NCBI RefSeq assembly: GCF_001049755.1 | Contig: NZ_CVLB01000001.1 | Location: 124,001-188,000, forward strand | Source of the DNA: Brachyspira suanatina | GTDB taxonomy: Bacteria; Spirochaetota; Brachyspiria; Brachyspirales; Brachyspiraceae | DNA: 64,000 bases | Reading direction: 5' to 3' | In this document: positions 17,959 through 25,757 of the stretch, piece after piece | Numbering within the stretch: the first letter of the stretch is position 1 | Layout: every line of letters begins with the position of its first letter | Translations under genes and position numbers: made by a program | The notes under the pieces: generated by a model | Seen by the model: only the letters and a program-made list of their open reading frames with translations | Told to the model about the DNA's origin: nothing | The model's database searches: none

Positions 17959-18085
17959 TATGCACTTTTGCCTGCTGACACCTGCCAAAGGCACGCTTCG
18001 CGAGGCGTACTTCGTATGGTTCTCTGACGAAGTCGAAGTAAAAAGAACAACATAAAAATTGAGAAACTTAAAAATTTTCAGTATA
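17959..18085. repeat. Intergenic repeat element, copy C (partial)
   Basis: The right end AAAATTTTCAGTATA (18071-18085) is the same 15-bp terminal repeat as in copy A. Inward follow AAAAAGAACAACATAAAAATTG and a CGCTTCGCGAGGCG/TACTTCGTATGG module matching copy A in reverse orientation. TTGAGA-17 nt-TATATA (18059-18087) forms an outward promoter. Confidence 0.65.
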
Positions 18086-18455
18086 TACCTAAACAATTAC
18101 ATTTTGTCAATTTTTATATTTTGTAAATATATTATCAACTTTTTTGTCGCTCAAAAAAGTTGCAAAAAACGCATATACTACGACTTAATATTTTAAGAAT
18201 ATGTATTAAATGTAATATAATACCATAGTTTTATGTCAGACCTAAAGGTGGACTTCGTCAAATGCAGTCTTTTTGGTTCTTTTGGTCACAAAAAGAACTT
18301 GGGGTGTGGGGGCAAAGCCACCACAAGCAATAAAATTAAAAATCTAAATTTTAAGTTTATAAAATAAAGTTTATACTGTCATGAATTTAATATATGCTTT
18401 TTTACTCATAAATAATACTTTATTATTATTGATAAAATAGTGCATTTAAAATTAA
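18086..18455. other. Non-coding spacer with hairpin and repeat remnants
   Basis: No gene seen. It contains a perfect 11-bp hairpin (CAACTTTTTTG at 18136-18146 with CAAAAAAGTTG at 18152-18162). A G-rich block at about 18268-18330 (TTTTTGGTTC ... GGGGTGTGGGGGCAAAGCC) resembles the inner part of copy B at 24.60-24.70 kb. Confidence 0.55.
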
Positions 18456-19796
18456 TCATTTCAGTATATCATTTATAGAAGATACACATAAATCAACAGC
18501 CTTATCTATTTCATCTTCATTTATAATTAAAGGCGGATTAAAATAAATTACATTTCCCAAAGGTCTTAATAGAAGTCCTCTTTGAAGTGCCTTTTTATAT
18601 ATTTGATAACCCATTCTAAGTTTAGAGTCAAATCCTTCTTTTGTATTTTTATCAGTAACTAATTCCATAGCATTGATAAGCCCTATATTTCTAATCTCTC
18701 CTATATTTTTATGATCAAGTAATTTTTCTTTTAATTTATTATTTAAATATTTCGCTCTTACTTGAGCCTTGTTTATAATATCATCCTCCCTTAAAACTTT
18801 TTGTACAGCCAAAGCAGCAGAACAGCCAAGAGGATTTCCGCTATAAGTATGACTATGCATAAAAGCCTTTCCTTCATTATAGTCAGCATAGAAAGCATCG
18901 TATATTTTGTCGGTGGTTATTGTTATAGCCATAGGCATGTATCCGCCTGTTAAGCCTTTTGAAATACACATTATATCAAGACTTATATTAGCATGATCAC
19001 ATGCAAACATTTTTCCTGTGCGTCCGAAATTTGTAGCTATCTCATCAACAATAAAAACTACATTGTATTTATCGCAAAGATCTCTTAATTTTTTCAAGTA
19101 TAGGGGAGGATATATTCTCATTCCTGCACTGGCCTGAAGCAAAGGCTCTACTATAATAGCACAAGTTTCTTCTCCGTATTCTTTAAACTTTTTTTCAGCA
19201 TCTTCAAAACATTCGCATTTGCAAGTTTCTCTGTTTTGATTGTATTTACATCTGTAGCAGTCAGGTGCTTCTATATGTATAGTGTCCATTAACATAGGCT
19301 TGTATATTTTTGCATATAAGTCTAAACTTCCAACGGATAATGCACCGATAGTTTCACCATGATAACCGTCAGTAAAACACATGAATTTTATTTTTTTAGT
19401 ATTTCCTATTTGATGCTGATATTGAAAAGCCATTTTTAATGCAGCTTCTATAGATGAAGAACCATTATCAGAAAAATTGAATTTACTAAGTCCTTTTGGA
19501 AGTATCTTTACAAGCTCTTCGCATAATTTAATAGCTCCTTCATGGGAGAAGTTTGCAAATATTACATGCTCTAATCTGTCAAGCTGTGCTTTGATATTGG
19601 CATTTATTTTTTCATTGCAATGCCCAAGTAAATTGCACCACCAAGAACTTACAATATCAATATACTCTTTTCCGTCTTTATCGTATAAATAAATTCCTTT
19701 TCCTCTGTCTATAATAATTGGAGGAAGTTCTTCATAATCTTTCATCTGCGAGCAAGGATGCCAAATATATTTTAAATCCTTTTCTTCTAATGTCAT
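18456..19796 (-). CDS. bioA: Adenosylmethionine-8-amino-7-oxononanoate aminotransferase
   Basis: A 446-aa class III aminotransferase that converts KAPA to DAPA in biotin synthesis. It shows the BioA N-terminus IWHPCSQMKDYEELPP, SSWWCNLLGHCNEKIN, the cofactor region DEIATNFGRTG, and the PLP lysine in CISKGLTGGYMPMA (K280). A Cys-rich stretch (C180, C183, C192, C194, C196) matches the CYRC-type insertion seen in some BioA proteins and could bind metal. It is the last gene of birA-bioB-bioD-bioA, 54 bp after bioD. Confidence 0.96.
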   Translation of the reverse strand: MTLEEKDLKYIWHPCSQMKDYEELPPIIIDRGKGIYLYDKDGKEYIDIVSSWWCNLLGHCNEKINANIKAQLDRLEHVIFANFSHEGAIKLCEELVKILPKGLSKFNFSDNGSSSIEAALKMAFQYQHQIGNTKKIKFMCFTDGYHGETIGALSVGSLDLYAKIYKPMLMDTIHIEAPDCYRCKYNQNRETCKCECFEDAEKKFKEYGEETCAIIVEPLLQASAGMRIYPPLYLKKLRDLCDKYNVVFIVDEIATNFGRTGKMFACDHANISLDIMCISKGLTGGYMPMAITITTDKIYDAFYADYNEGKAFMHSHTYSGNPLGCSAALAVQKVLREDDIINKAQVRAKYLNNKLKEKLLDHKNIGEIRNIGLINAMELVTDKNTKEGFDSKLRMGYQIYKKALQRGLLLRPLGNVIYFNPPLIINEDEIDKAVDLCVSSINDILK

Positions 19797-19850
19797 AATG
19801 AGTCCTTTATTAAGTACATATATTAAAAATAAAAAATTAAATAAAAAATA

Positions 19851-20516
19851 TTATTCAAATAGAGTTTCTATATTTTTTTCATCTAGTTTTAAAATACCGT
19901 CTATAACAACGCCTATAATTTTTACTCCTGTCATCTCCTCTATCATTTTTTTATTATCATCATGCATTTCATTTGCCATTTCAAATCTATTTAATATTAC
20001 GCCATTAACTTTTAGATTTTTACTTCTCATATATTCTATAGTTAAGACAGTAGAATTAATCGTGCCAAGTCCTGCATCTGCGATTATAAGAGAAGGTATA
20101 TTTAATTCTTTTATGATATCTTCTAAAAATATTTTTTGATTATTATCATATCGAATAGGGCATATTATACCGCCGCTTCCTTCTACTATCATATAATTAT
20201 GTCTGTTATCTATATTTTTATAAGCATTTTTTATAATCTCCATATCCGGAGGATTCCCCTCAATTTGGGCTGCCAAATGAGGGGAATAGGCATGCTTATA
20301 AGTGTATGACACCATTTCATCATAAGAATCTAATAAATCGGCTTGCTGTTTTACATACCAAGCATCGCTGTCTGTTATATCAAGACTTCCGCTTAATGCT
20401 GCTTTATAGTATCCGATATTCAATCCCTTATCTTTCATGTGTTTTGCAATTAAGCCTGATACATAAGTTTTACCTATATCAGTACCTGTTGCTGTTATAA
20501 AAATAGCTTTAGCCAT
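19851..20516 (-). CDS. bioD: Dethiobiotin synthetase
   Basis: A 221-aa ATP-dependent carboxylase that closes the ureido ring of dethiobiotin. The P-loop is FITATGTDIGKTYVSG (the usual GTDTGKT is GTDIGKT here). Also present are YKAALSGS, VEGSGGIICPI and the base-binding GVILNRFE. Size is normal. It lies 34 bp after bioB in the biotin operon. Confidence 0.95.
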   Translation of the reverse strand: MAKAIFITATGTDIGKTYVSGLIAKHMKDKGLNIGYYKAALSGSLDITDSDAWYVKQQADLLDSYDEMVSYTYKHAYSPHLAAQIEGNPPDMEIIKNAYKNIDNRHNYMIVEGSGGIICPIRYDNNQKIFLEDIIKELNIPSLIIADAGLGTINSTVLTIEYMRSKNLKVNGVILNRFEMANEMHDDNKKMIEEMTGVKIIGVVIDGILKLDEKNIETLFE

Positions 20517-20550
20517 AAATATTTCCTAATAAATTAATCTTTATTATAAA

Positions 20551-21552
20551 TTAGTCTTCTTTTAACTCTATTTTATATCCTAATTCTTCAACCATTTTTT
20601 TATCTGTTTCTATTGAAATGCCTGCGGTTGTGAGCATGTCGCCTGTTATAGCTGCATTAGCTCCGGATAAAAAGCATGATCTTCCTTTATCTTTCATAAG
20701 TCCTCTTCCGCCTGCAAGTCTTATGAATGCTCTAGGATTAATGAATCTGTATATCGCAACAATTCTTCTCATATCATCTTCAGTAAGAGGTTCAATATTT
20801 TCAAAAGGAGTGCTTGCTATAGGATTAAGCATATTAACAGGTATTGACATTATTCCTAATTCTCTAAGCTCTATTGCCATATCGATTCTGTCTTCCCAAG
20901 TTTCGCCCATTCCCATAATACCGCCGCTGCATACAACCATTCCTGCTTTTTGTGCTGATTTTATAGCATTGATTTTATCATCATAAGTATGAGTAGTGCA
21001 TACTTTAGGAAAGAAATTTCTTGAAGCCTCTAAATTATTATGAACTCTTTTAAGTCCTGCATTCTTCATTTTGCTGAATCCTTCCTCATCAAGCAAGCCT
21101 AAAGAAGCACATACATATCCTTCAGTTTCTTTATTAATGGTTTCTATTGCATCATAAACTTCATCAATCTCTTTTCCGTATAAAGCTCTTCCTGATGTTA
21201 CTATAGAGTATCTTAAAACACCTTTATTAAAATCGCTTTTTCCTTGTTCTAATATTTTTTCTTTATCTAGAATATCGTATTCATCGCATTTTGTATCATA
21301 ATGAGATGACTGTGCACAGAATTTACAGTTTTCTGAGCATTTTCCGCTTTTAGCATTTATTATTGAGCACATATCAAATATATTAGAGCAGAAATATTTT
21401 CTTATTCCATTGGCTACAGAGCATAAATCTTCTAATGGTGCTTCTACTAATTTCATGGCTTCTTCTTTTGTTATATCATAACCTTTTATTATTTTCTCTC
21501 TTAATTCTTCTAAAGATATTTCTTTTTTTATAATTAAATCTATATTGCTCAT
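20551..21552 (-). CDS. bioB: Biotin synthase
   Basis: A 333-aa radical SAM enzyme that inserts sulfur into dethiobiotin. The 4Fe-4S motif CxxxCxxC is C72, C76 and C79 (GKCSENCKFCAQSS), with the YNH-type region KRVHNNLEAS and the auxiliary-cluster Arg in the FIRLAGGRG segment. A GGAGG site precedes the ATG. It lies 17 bp after birA. Confidence 0.97.
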   Translation of the reverse strand: MSNIDLIIKKEISLEELREKIIKGYDITKEEAMKLVEAPLEDLCSVANGIRKYFCSNIFDMCSIINAKSGKCSENCKFCAQSSHYDTKCDEYDILDKEKILEQGKSDFNKGVLRYSIVTSGRALYGKEIDEVYDAIETINKETEGYVCASLGLLDEEGFSKMKNAGLKRVHNNLEASRNFFPKVCTTHTYDDKINAIKSAQKAGMVVCSGGIMGMGETWEDRIDMAIELRELGIMSIPVNMLNPIASTPFENIEPLTEDDMRRIVAIYRFINPRAFIRLAGGRGLMKDKGRSCFLSGANAAITGDMLTTAGISIETDKKMVEELGYKIELKED

Positions 21553-21569
21553 ATATTATAACCTCCTAT

Positions 21570-22553
21570 TTATGATACTCTATGATTTACACTCCCTGAA
21601 ACTATTCTGTCTATTTTGCCGTCTTGAAATTCCGCTACAAGAGCAAAAGTTTTATCTATATCCAATACTTTTACTATATGCTCTTCATTATCTATATTAA
21701 GCGAAACTTTTCTTCCTATTAAAAAAGAACGTTTTTTGTATTCATCATAGAATGCCACATTATTAAAATAATATTCATACATTCTTTCTAATATCTTAGC
21801 TATTAAAATATTTCTTATATCTTTGTTATTTTGCATTTTATTTATAGAAACAGCTATATTATTAATTTCTTCAGGAAAACCATTTTTAGGGAAATTAACA
21901 TTTATACCTATTCCTATAACAGCATAATCCAATTTACCGTCTTCAAAACTGAAAGCTCCTTCAGTAAGTATTCCGCATACTTTTTTACCATTTATAAATA
22001 CATCATTAACCCATTTTATCTGTGTATTTTCATTTGAAATTTCTTCTATAGATTTTGACACAGCCATAGCGGCAGCAGTAGTGATGAATGAACTATTAAA
22101 AATCTTTTTCTCTTTTTTTAGATTGAGTATAATGCTCATATATATGCCTGTACCATAAGGCGAGAAGAAAGATTTTCCGTTTCTTCCGTATCCGCTTGTT
22201 TGTTCTTCTGCAATTACTACGGTTCCGCTGTCGGCTCCGTTCATTGCCATGCCTCTTGCCACAATATTTGTAGATTCTACAGTTTTATATATTACAAAAT
22301 TGAATTTATCTCTATATTTAGGCATATTATCTTTTATTATTTTTGATGATAATATGTCTGTTTCTTTTGATAGAGCATAGCCTTTATTTGATACAGAAAG
22401 AATATCATAACCTTCATTTTTCAAAGATTTTATAACTTTCCAAACAGCAGCCCTGCTTACATTCAAATCATTTGCTAGCTTTTCTCCGGATATGAATAAT
22501 CCTTTATTGTATTCTAGTATTGATATTATATTTTCTTTTAAATTTTTTCCCAT
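21570..22553 (-). CDS. birA: Bifunctional biotin-protein ligase and repressor BirA
   Basis: A 327-aa BirA. An N-terminal winged HTH (about residues 1-60, LANDLNVSRAAVWKVIKSL) binds the operator. The central ligase domain has the ATP/biotin loop TSGYGRNGKSFFSP, IKWVNDVFINGKKVCGIL and a C-terminal SH3-like domain. It makes biotinyl-5'-AMP and biotinylates the carrier protein encoded at 1.55 kb. I start at ATG 22553: the frame is open to 22589, but that would run into the operator and promoter. No clear Shine-Dalgarno precedes 22553. As first gene of its operon it is probably self-regulated by biotin. Confidence 0.93.
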   Translation of the reverse strand: MGKNLKENIISILEYNKGLFISGEKLANDLNVSRAAVWKVIKSLKNEGYDILSVSNKGYALSKETDILSSKIIKDNMPKYRDKFNFVIYKTVESTNIVARGMAMNGADSGTVVIAEEQTSGYGRNGKSFFSPYGTGIYMSIILNLKKEKKIFNSSFITTAAAMAVSKSIEEISNENTQIKWVNDVFINGKKVCGILTEGAFSFEDGKLDYAVIGIGINVNFPKNGFPEEINNIAVSINKMQNNKDIRNILIAKILERMYEYYFNNVAFYDEYKKRSFLIGRKVSLNIDNEEHIVKVLDIDKTFALVAEFQDGKIDRIVSGSVNHRVS

Positions 22554-22575
22554 AATTGAGAATAATAACATAACA

Positions 22576-22614
22576 ATTATAATTGTCAACTTTAAAAATA
22601 CAATAAGTTTACAA
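22576..22614 (-). promoter_or_regulatory. BirA-box-like operator and promoter of the biotin operon
   Basis: On the minus strand TTGTAAAC, 16 nt, GTTGACAA (22614-22583) forms the arms of a BirA-type palindrome (known consensus TTGTAAACC-N14-16-GGTTTACAA type). TATAAT at 22581-22576 gives a -10 box just downstream of the operator, so bound BirA would block polymerase. Confidence 0.75.
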
Positions 22615-22674
22615 TTAATATTTAAATTGTATATAGTATGAACAGCTATTTTTGATTAGGCCCTATATCGTATA

Positions 22675-22710
22675 ATTGATATACATACTATAAAAATTCA
22701 ATGTATCAAT
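22675..22710. promoter_or_regulatory. Imperfect inverted repeat upstream of hsp20
   Basis: ATTGATATACAT (22675-22686) faces ATGTATCAAT (22701-22710), about 90 nt before the sigma-54-like site. Its position suits an enhancer-binding-protein site; this is inference. Confidence 0.35.
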
Positions 22711-22796
22711 ATTGTACATCTTTTATGATTTATATACTCTATACACTGTATTAATTATTAATAGTGTTTTATAAATATACAATTACTTAAAAATAA

Positions 22797-22813
22797 TTGG
22801 TATATTTTTTGCA
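22797..22813 (+). promoter_or_regulatory. Sigma-54-type -24/-12 element of hsp20
   Basis: TTGG at 22797-22800 and TTGCA at 22809-22813 give GG-N10-GC spacing, matching YTGGCACGRNNNTTGCW at the key positions. A TATAAT at 22816-22821 offers a sigma-70 alternative, but without a good -35 box. Confidence 0.5.
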
Positions 22814-22827
22814 TATATAATAGTGTA

Positions 22828-22875
22828 AGCGATGATGACTCGGTGAGAGTTAAAACAAATGATAGTTAATCGCTG
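22828..22875 (+). promoter_or_regulatory. Structured 5' leader of hsp20
   Basis: AGCGAT (22829-22834) can pair with ATCGCT near 22869-22874, enclosing an ACTC/GAGT stem-loop (about 22838-22850). It sits where transcription from the -24/-12 element would begin and could be a regulatory or stabilising leader. Confidence 0.4.
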
Positions 22876-22920
22876 ATTAAATTTAGAAATATAAAAGTTT
22901 ACATAAAAAGGAGTTTAATT

Positions 22921-23376
22921 ATGACTAAAAGATTATTTTTTCCAGCTTTACATACTATGTTAGATGATTTTAGAAGTTTTGATGAGGCATTCGGCAGTTT
23001 ATATAACAATGATGAGGTTAGAAAATTATCTCATTACAATATAGAAGAAGATGATAAAAGTTATACTATAGAAATTGATATGCCGGGTGTAAGAAAAGAA
23101 GATTTAGAAATAGGTATAAAAGAAAATGTGCTTTCTATATATGCTGAAAGAAAGAGAGTTAATAAACAAAAACTTATTGAGTCTTCAGCAGAAAATAGCG
23201 AGAACAAAGAAAATGATAATGAAGTGGTTGTTTCTAAATATGAACAAAGCTTTAATATCAGCACAAAAGGAATAGATGTTGAGAACATTGAAGCTAATTT
23301 AACAGACGGTGTTTTAAAAATAGTTCTTCCTAAAAAAGAGGAAGTAAAATATGAGAAAAAAATTAATATAGGTTAA
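22921..23376 (+). CDS. Small heat-shock protein Hsp20 (copy 1)
   Basis: A 151-aa alpha-crystallin-type holdase that keeps unfolding proteins soluble. The ACD runs from about residue 38 (YNIEEDDKSYTIEIDMPGV) to the closing GVLKIVLPKKEE (GxLxxxLPK), with a longer middle loop (about residues 80-100, Glu/Asn-rich) than copy 2. AAGGAG precedes the ATG. The 24-bp gap between sequence blocks and near-identical ACD segments show that it is a tandem duplicate of the next gene. Confidence 0.95.
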   Translation: MTKRLFFPALHTMLDDFRSFDEAFGSLYNNDEVRKLSHYNIEEDDKSYTIEIDMPGVRKEDLEIGIKENVLSIYAERKRVNKQKLIESSAENSENKENDNEVVVSKYEQSFNISTKGIDVENIEANLTDGVLKIVLPKKEEVKYEKKINIG

Positions 23377-23490
23377 TCGTTTTATCATTAATTATTAATT
23401 AAATGAAGGCTATAAAATATAGAGGTTTATGGAAAATTATTAAAAATTAAAAAATAAGAGATAAGTTAATATAAATTAAGGAGTTTTAAT

Positions 23491-23937
23491 ATGTCAAGAA
23501 GAATATTTGTACCAACTTTACATTCAATTTTTTCAAATGCTAATAGATGTAATTCAACAGGAAACTGCGGTCATTATAATGGCTACAATGCTTATAATGA
23601 TTATCATAATAGAGTATCAAATTACAGAATAGAGGAAGATGACAAAAATTACATTATAGAAATGGATATGCCGGGCGTAAAAAAAGAGGATTTAGAAATT
23701 GGAATAAAAGAGAATATACTTTCCATATCTGCTAAAAGGAAAAAAACTTTCAAATCAGAAAATGGAGAGTCAAGAGAGGAAGTTATTTCAAGCTATGAGC
23801 AAAGCTTTAATATCAGCACAAAAGGAATTGATGTTGAAAATATAGCTGCCAATTTGAATAACGGGGTTCTTATGGTAACACTTCCAAAGAAAGAAGAGCT
23901 TAAATATGAGAAGAAGATAGAAATCAAAGGAGAATAA
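23491..23937 (+). CDS. Small heat-shock protein Hsp20 (copy 2)
   Basis: A 148-aa paralogue of the preceding gene, sharing the segments DMPGVKKEDLEIGIKEN and YEQSFNISTKGIDVEN. Its N-terminus differs, with a Gly/Asn/Tyr/His-rich stretch (about residues 18-42) likely to set oligomer or substrate preference. GVLMVTLPKKEE closes the ACD. It lies 114 bp after copy 1 with its own AAGGAG site and ends at a strong terminator, so the pair is probably one transcript. Confidence 0.95.
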   Translation: MSRRIFVPTLHSIFSNANRCNSTGNCGHYNGYNAYNDYHNRVSNYRIEEDDKNYIIEMDMPGVKKEDLEIGIKENILSISAKRKKTFKSENGESREEVISSYEQSFNISTKGIDVENIAANLNNGVLMVTLPKKEELKYEKKIEIKGE

Positions 23938-23988
23938 TTAAAGCCTATATGTAAATTCAATTCATAAGATATAATCCATAATAATAGG

Positions 23989-24023
23989 GACACAGGGTAA
24001 ATAAAATATCCTGTGTCTTTTTT
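23989..24023 (+). terminator. Terminator of the hsp20 pair
   Basis: An 8-bp GC-rich stem (GACACAGG at 23989-23996 with CCTGTGTC at 24010-24017) followed by six T. Confidence 0.92.
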
Positions 24024-24166
24024 ATTTTATAGTAATTTTTGTTTTTCATTTTTTCATTATAAAAGCAATATTAAAATAGTTTTAATTTTTTTATAATAGT
24101 CTTATAATTAATAAATAGCGATTCATAAAAAATATATATAATATTTCAATATATAGGTGTATTATT

Positions 24167-24459
24167 ATGGGTGAATATTATTTAGAAAATGCATTTGAAT
24201 TGAACAAGGAATATCCTGATACTTTTGAAATACCTTCCAAAGAAGAAATTGATTCTTTAAAAGTTAATGATTTAGTTAAATTAATTTTTGTTGAGAATAA
24301 TGGCAGCACAGAAGCAATTCCTGAAAGAATGTGGGTAAAAATCATAGAAATAAAGACAATTTTGTTGGTATATTAGACAATAAACCTTACTATATTGAAA
24401 GTATAAAATATGGTGACGAAATAATTTTTAAAATAGAAAATATTATTGATATATACTGA
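24167..24459 (+). pseudogene. DUF2314/DUF2185-like gene, frameshifted
   Basis: The first frame gives 69 aa (about 24167-24376) with the family-like segment ERMWVKIIEI, then stops. From about 24352 another frame continues as KDNFVGILDNKPYYIESIKYGDEIIF, typical of the C-terminal half of these small proteins (the run is split here between KDNFVGILDNKP and YYIESIKYGD). It ends at TGA 24457-24459. A single indel near 24350 would restore one protein of about 97 aa. The terminal codons come from the end of repeat copy B, so the original 3' end has been replaced. Some relatives are immunity-like proteins; no toxin is adjacent. Confidence 0.7.
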
Positions 24460-24754
24460 AAATTTTTAAGTTTGTCAATTTTTATGTGTGTTCTTTTTCC
24501 CGCCGCAAAAAGAACCAAAAAGTGCAAGTATAAAATTAGTATTAAATCATACTAAAATTGTATTACATGTAAAATAATTGATTAAATTTAAGCCAAATAT
24601 AGCCTTTTTGTTTCTTTGTGGCAATACCACAGGCACTTCCTTCGGTCGCAAAAGAAGTGGGGTTGTCATAGGCACGCACAGCGGTGGCAAAGCCCTGCAA
24701 ATATTTTAAATTTAAAAAATTATTTTTGACAAAATATAGTTATTTATGTATATA
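24452..24754. repeat. Intergenic repeat element, copy B (about 300 bp)
   Basis: The left end TATACTGAAAATTTT (24452-24466) is the same 15-bp terminal repeat as in copy A. The inner block (24488-24610) matches copy A closely but lacks its GC-rich module. A G-rich part with GGTGGCAAAGCC follows. The right end is a diverged version of the terminal repeat (TTGACA-17 nt-TATATA, 24726-24754). It fills the gap between the broken DUF2314-like gene and the dehydrogenase. Confidence 0.65.
24726..24754 (+). promoter_or_regulatory. Promoter of the 2-hydroxyacid dehydrogenase, at the repeat end
   Basis: TTGACA at 24726-24731, a 17-nt spacer, TATATA at 24749-24754; the ATG is 31 nt downstream, as in copy A and smpB. 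Confidence 0.6.
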
Positions 24755-24785
24755 CTATAGATAAAAATGATAAAAGGAATTAAAC

Positions 24786-25742
24786 ATGAATAAACCAAAA
24801 ATAGTAGTGCTTGACGGATTTATATTGAATCCAGGAGATATATCTTGGGAAGAAATAGAAAGCATATCAGATTTAACTGTTTATGATAGAACCTATTATA
24901 ATAAAGTGTATGAAGCAGCTAAAGATGCTTGGGGAATATTAAACAGTAAAGTTGTTATAGATAGAAAATTAATGCAGTCATTACCTAATTTAAAATATAT
25001 AGGAATGCTTGCTACAGGATACAATGTTGTGGATATTGAAGCTGCTAAAGAATTAGGAATTACTGTTACTAATGTAAGAGGATACGGCCCGCAGTCTGTG
25101 GCTCAGCTTGTAATGGCTTTTGTATTATCTCTTTCTTTTAGGATAGTTGAACATAATAATCAGGTTCATAATGGCGATTGGATAAAATGCAAAGATTATT
25201 CTTTTAGTTCTTATCCTTTAATGGAGATAGAAAATAAAACTATGGGTATATTTGGATTTGGAGATATAGGAAAAGAAGTTGCAAAAATGGCTGAGGCAAT
25301 GGGAATGAAAGTTTTAGTTTATTCAAGAAGTAAAAAAGAAAATGTTGAAAATGCTTCTAGTATAGATGAACTTTTTGAGAGATCCGATTTTTTATCTCTT
25401 AATGCTCCTTTAAATAAAGAAACAGAAAATATTGTTAATATAGATTTGCTTTCAAAGATGAAAAAAACAGCATTTTTAATTAATACTTCAAGGGGCGGAG
25501 TGATAGTTGAAAAAGATTTGGCTTATGCTTTGAATAATGATATTATAGCAGGTGCAGCTTTAGATGTTCTTTCGAAAGAGCCTCCTACAGAAGATAATCC
25601 TCTGCTTACTGCTAAGAATTGTTATGTAACCCCGCATTTTGCAGGCAATACTTTAGAGGCTAGAATTAGACTTATGCATAAAGTTTATGAGAATATAAAA
25701 GCATTTTTGGAAGGAAACCCTATAAATGTTTTAAGTAAATAA
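24786..25742 (+). CDS. D-isomer-specific 2-hydroxyacid dehydrogenase (glycerate dehydrogenase-like)
   Basis: A 318-aa NAD(P)-dependent dehydrogenase. The substrate domain has IGMLATGYNVVD, and the Rossmann motif is GIFGFGDIGKEVAKMA. The catalytic residues are Arg in NTSRGGVIVE, a Glu in the LSKEPPTEDNPL region and His in TPHFAGNT. Overall it looks most like glycerate or hydroxypyruvate dehydrogenases (HprA), but lactate- or formate-type substrates cannot be excluded. AAAGGAAT precedes the ATG. The promoter comes from repeat copy B. Confidence 0.9.
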   Translation: MNKPKIVVLDGFILNPGDISWEEIESISDLTVYDRTYYNKVYEAAKDAWGILNSKVVIDRKLMQSLPNLKYIGMLATGYNVVDIEAAKELGITVTNVRGYGPQSVAQLVMAFVLSLSFRIVEHNNQVHNGDWIKCKDYSFSSYPLMEIENKTMGIFGFGDIGKEVAKMAEAMGMKVLVYSRSKKENVENASSIDELFERSDFLSLNAPLNKETENIVNIDLLSKMKKTAFLINTSRGGVIVEKDLAYALNNDIIAGAALDVLSKEPPTEDNPLLTAKNCYVTPHFAGNTLEARIRLMHKVYENIKAFLEGNPINVLSK

Positions 25743-25757
25743 AACAGATAATATTTT

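Noticed and set aside
22828-22875. Possible tRNA-like fold upstream of hsp20
   Set aside because: No anticodon arm, T-loop consensus or CCA-compatible acceptor stem; treated only as a leader structure.
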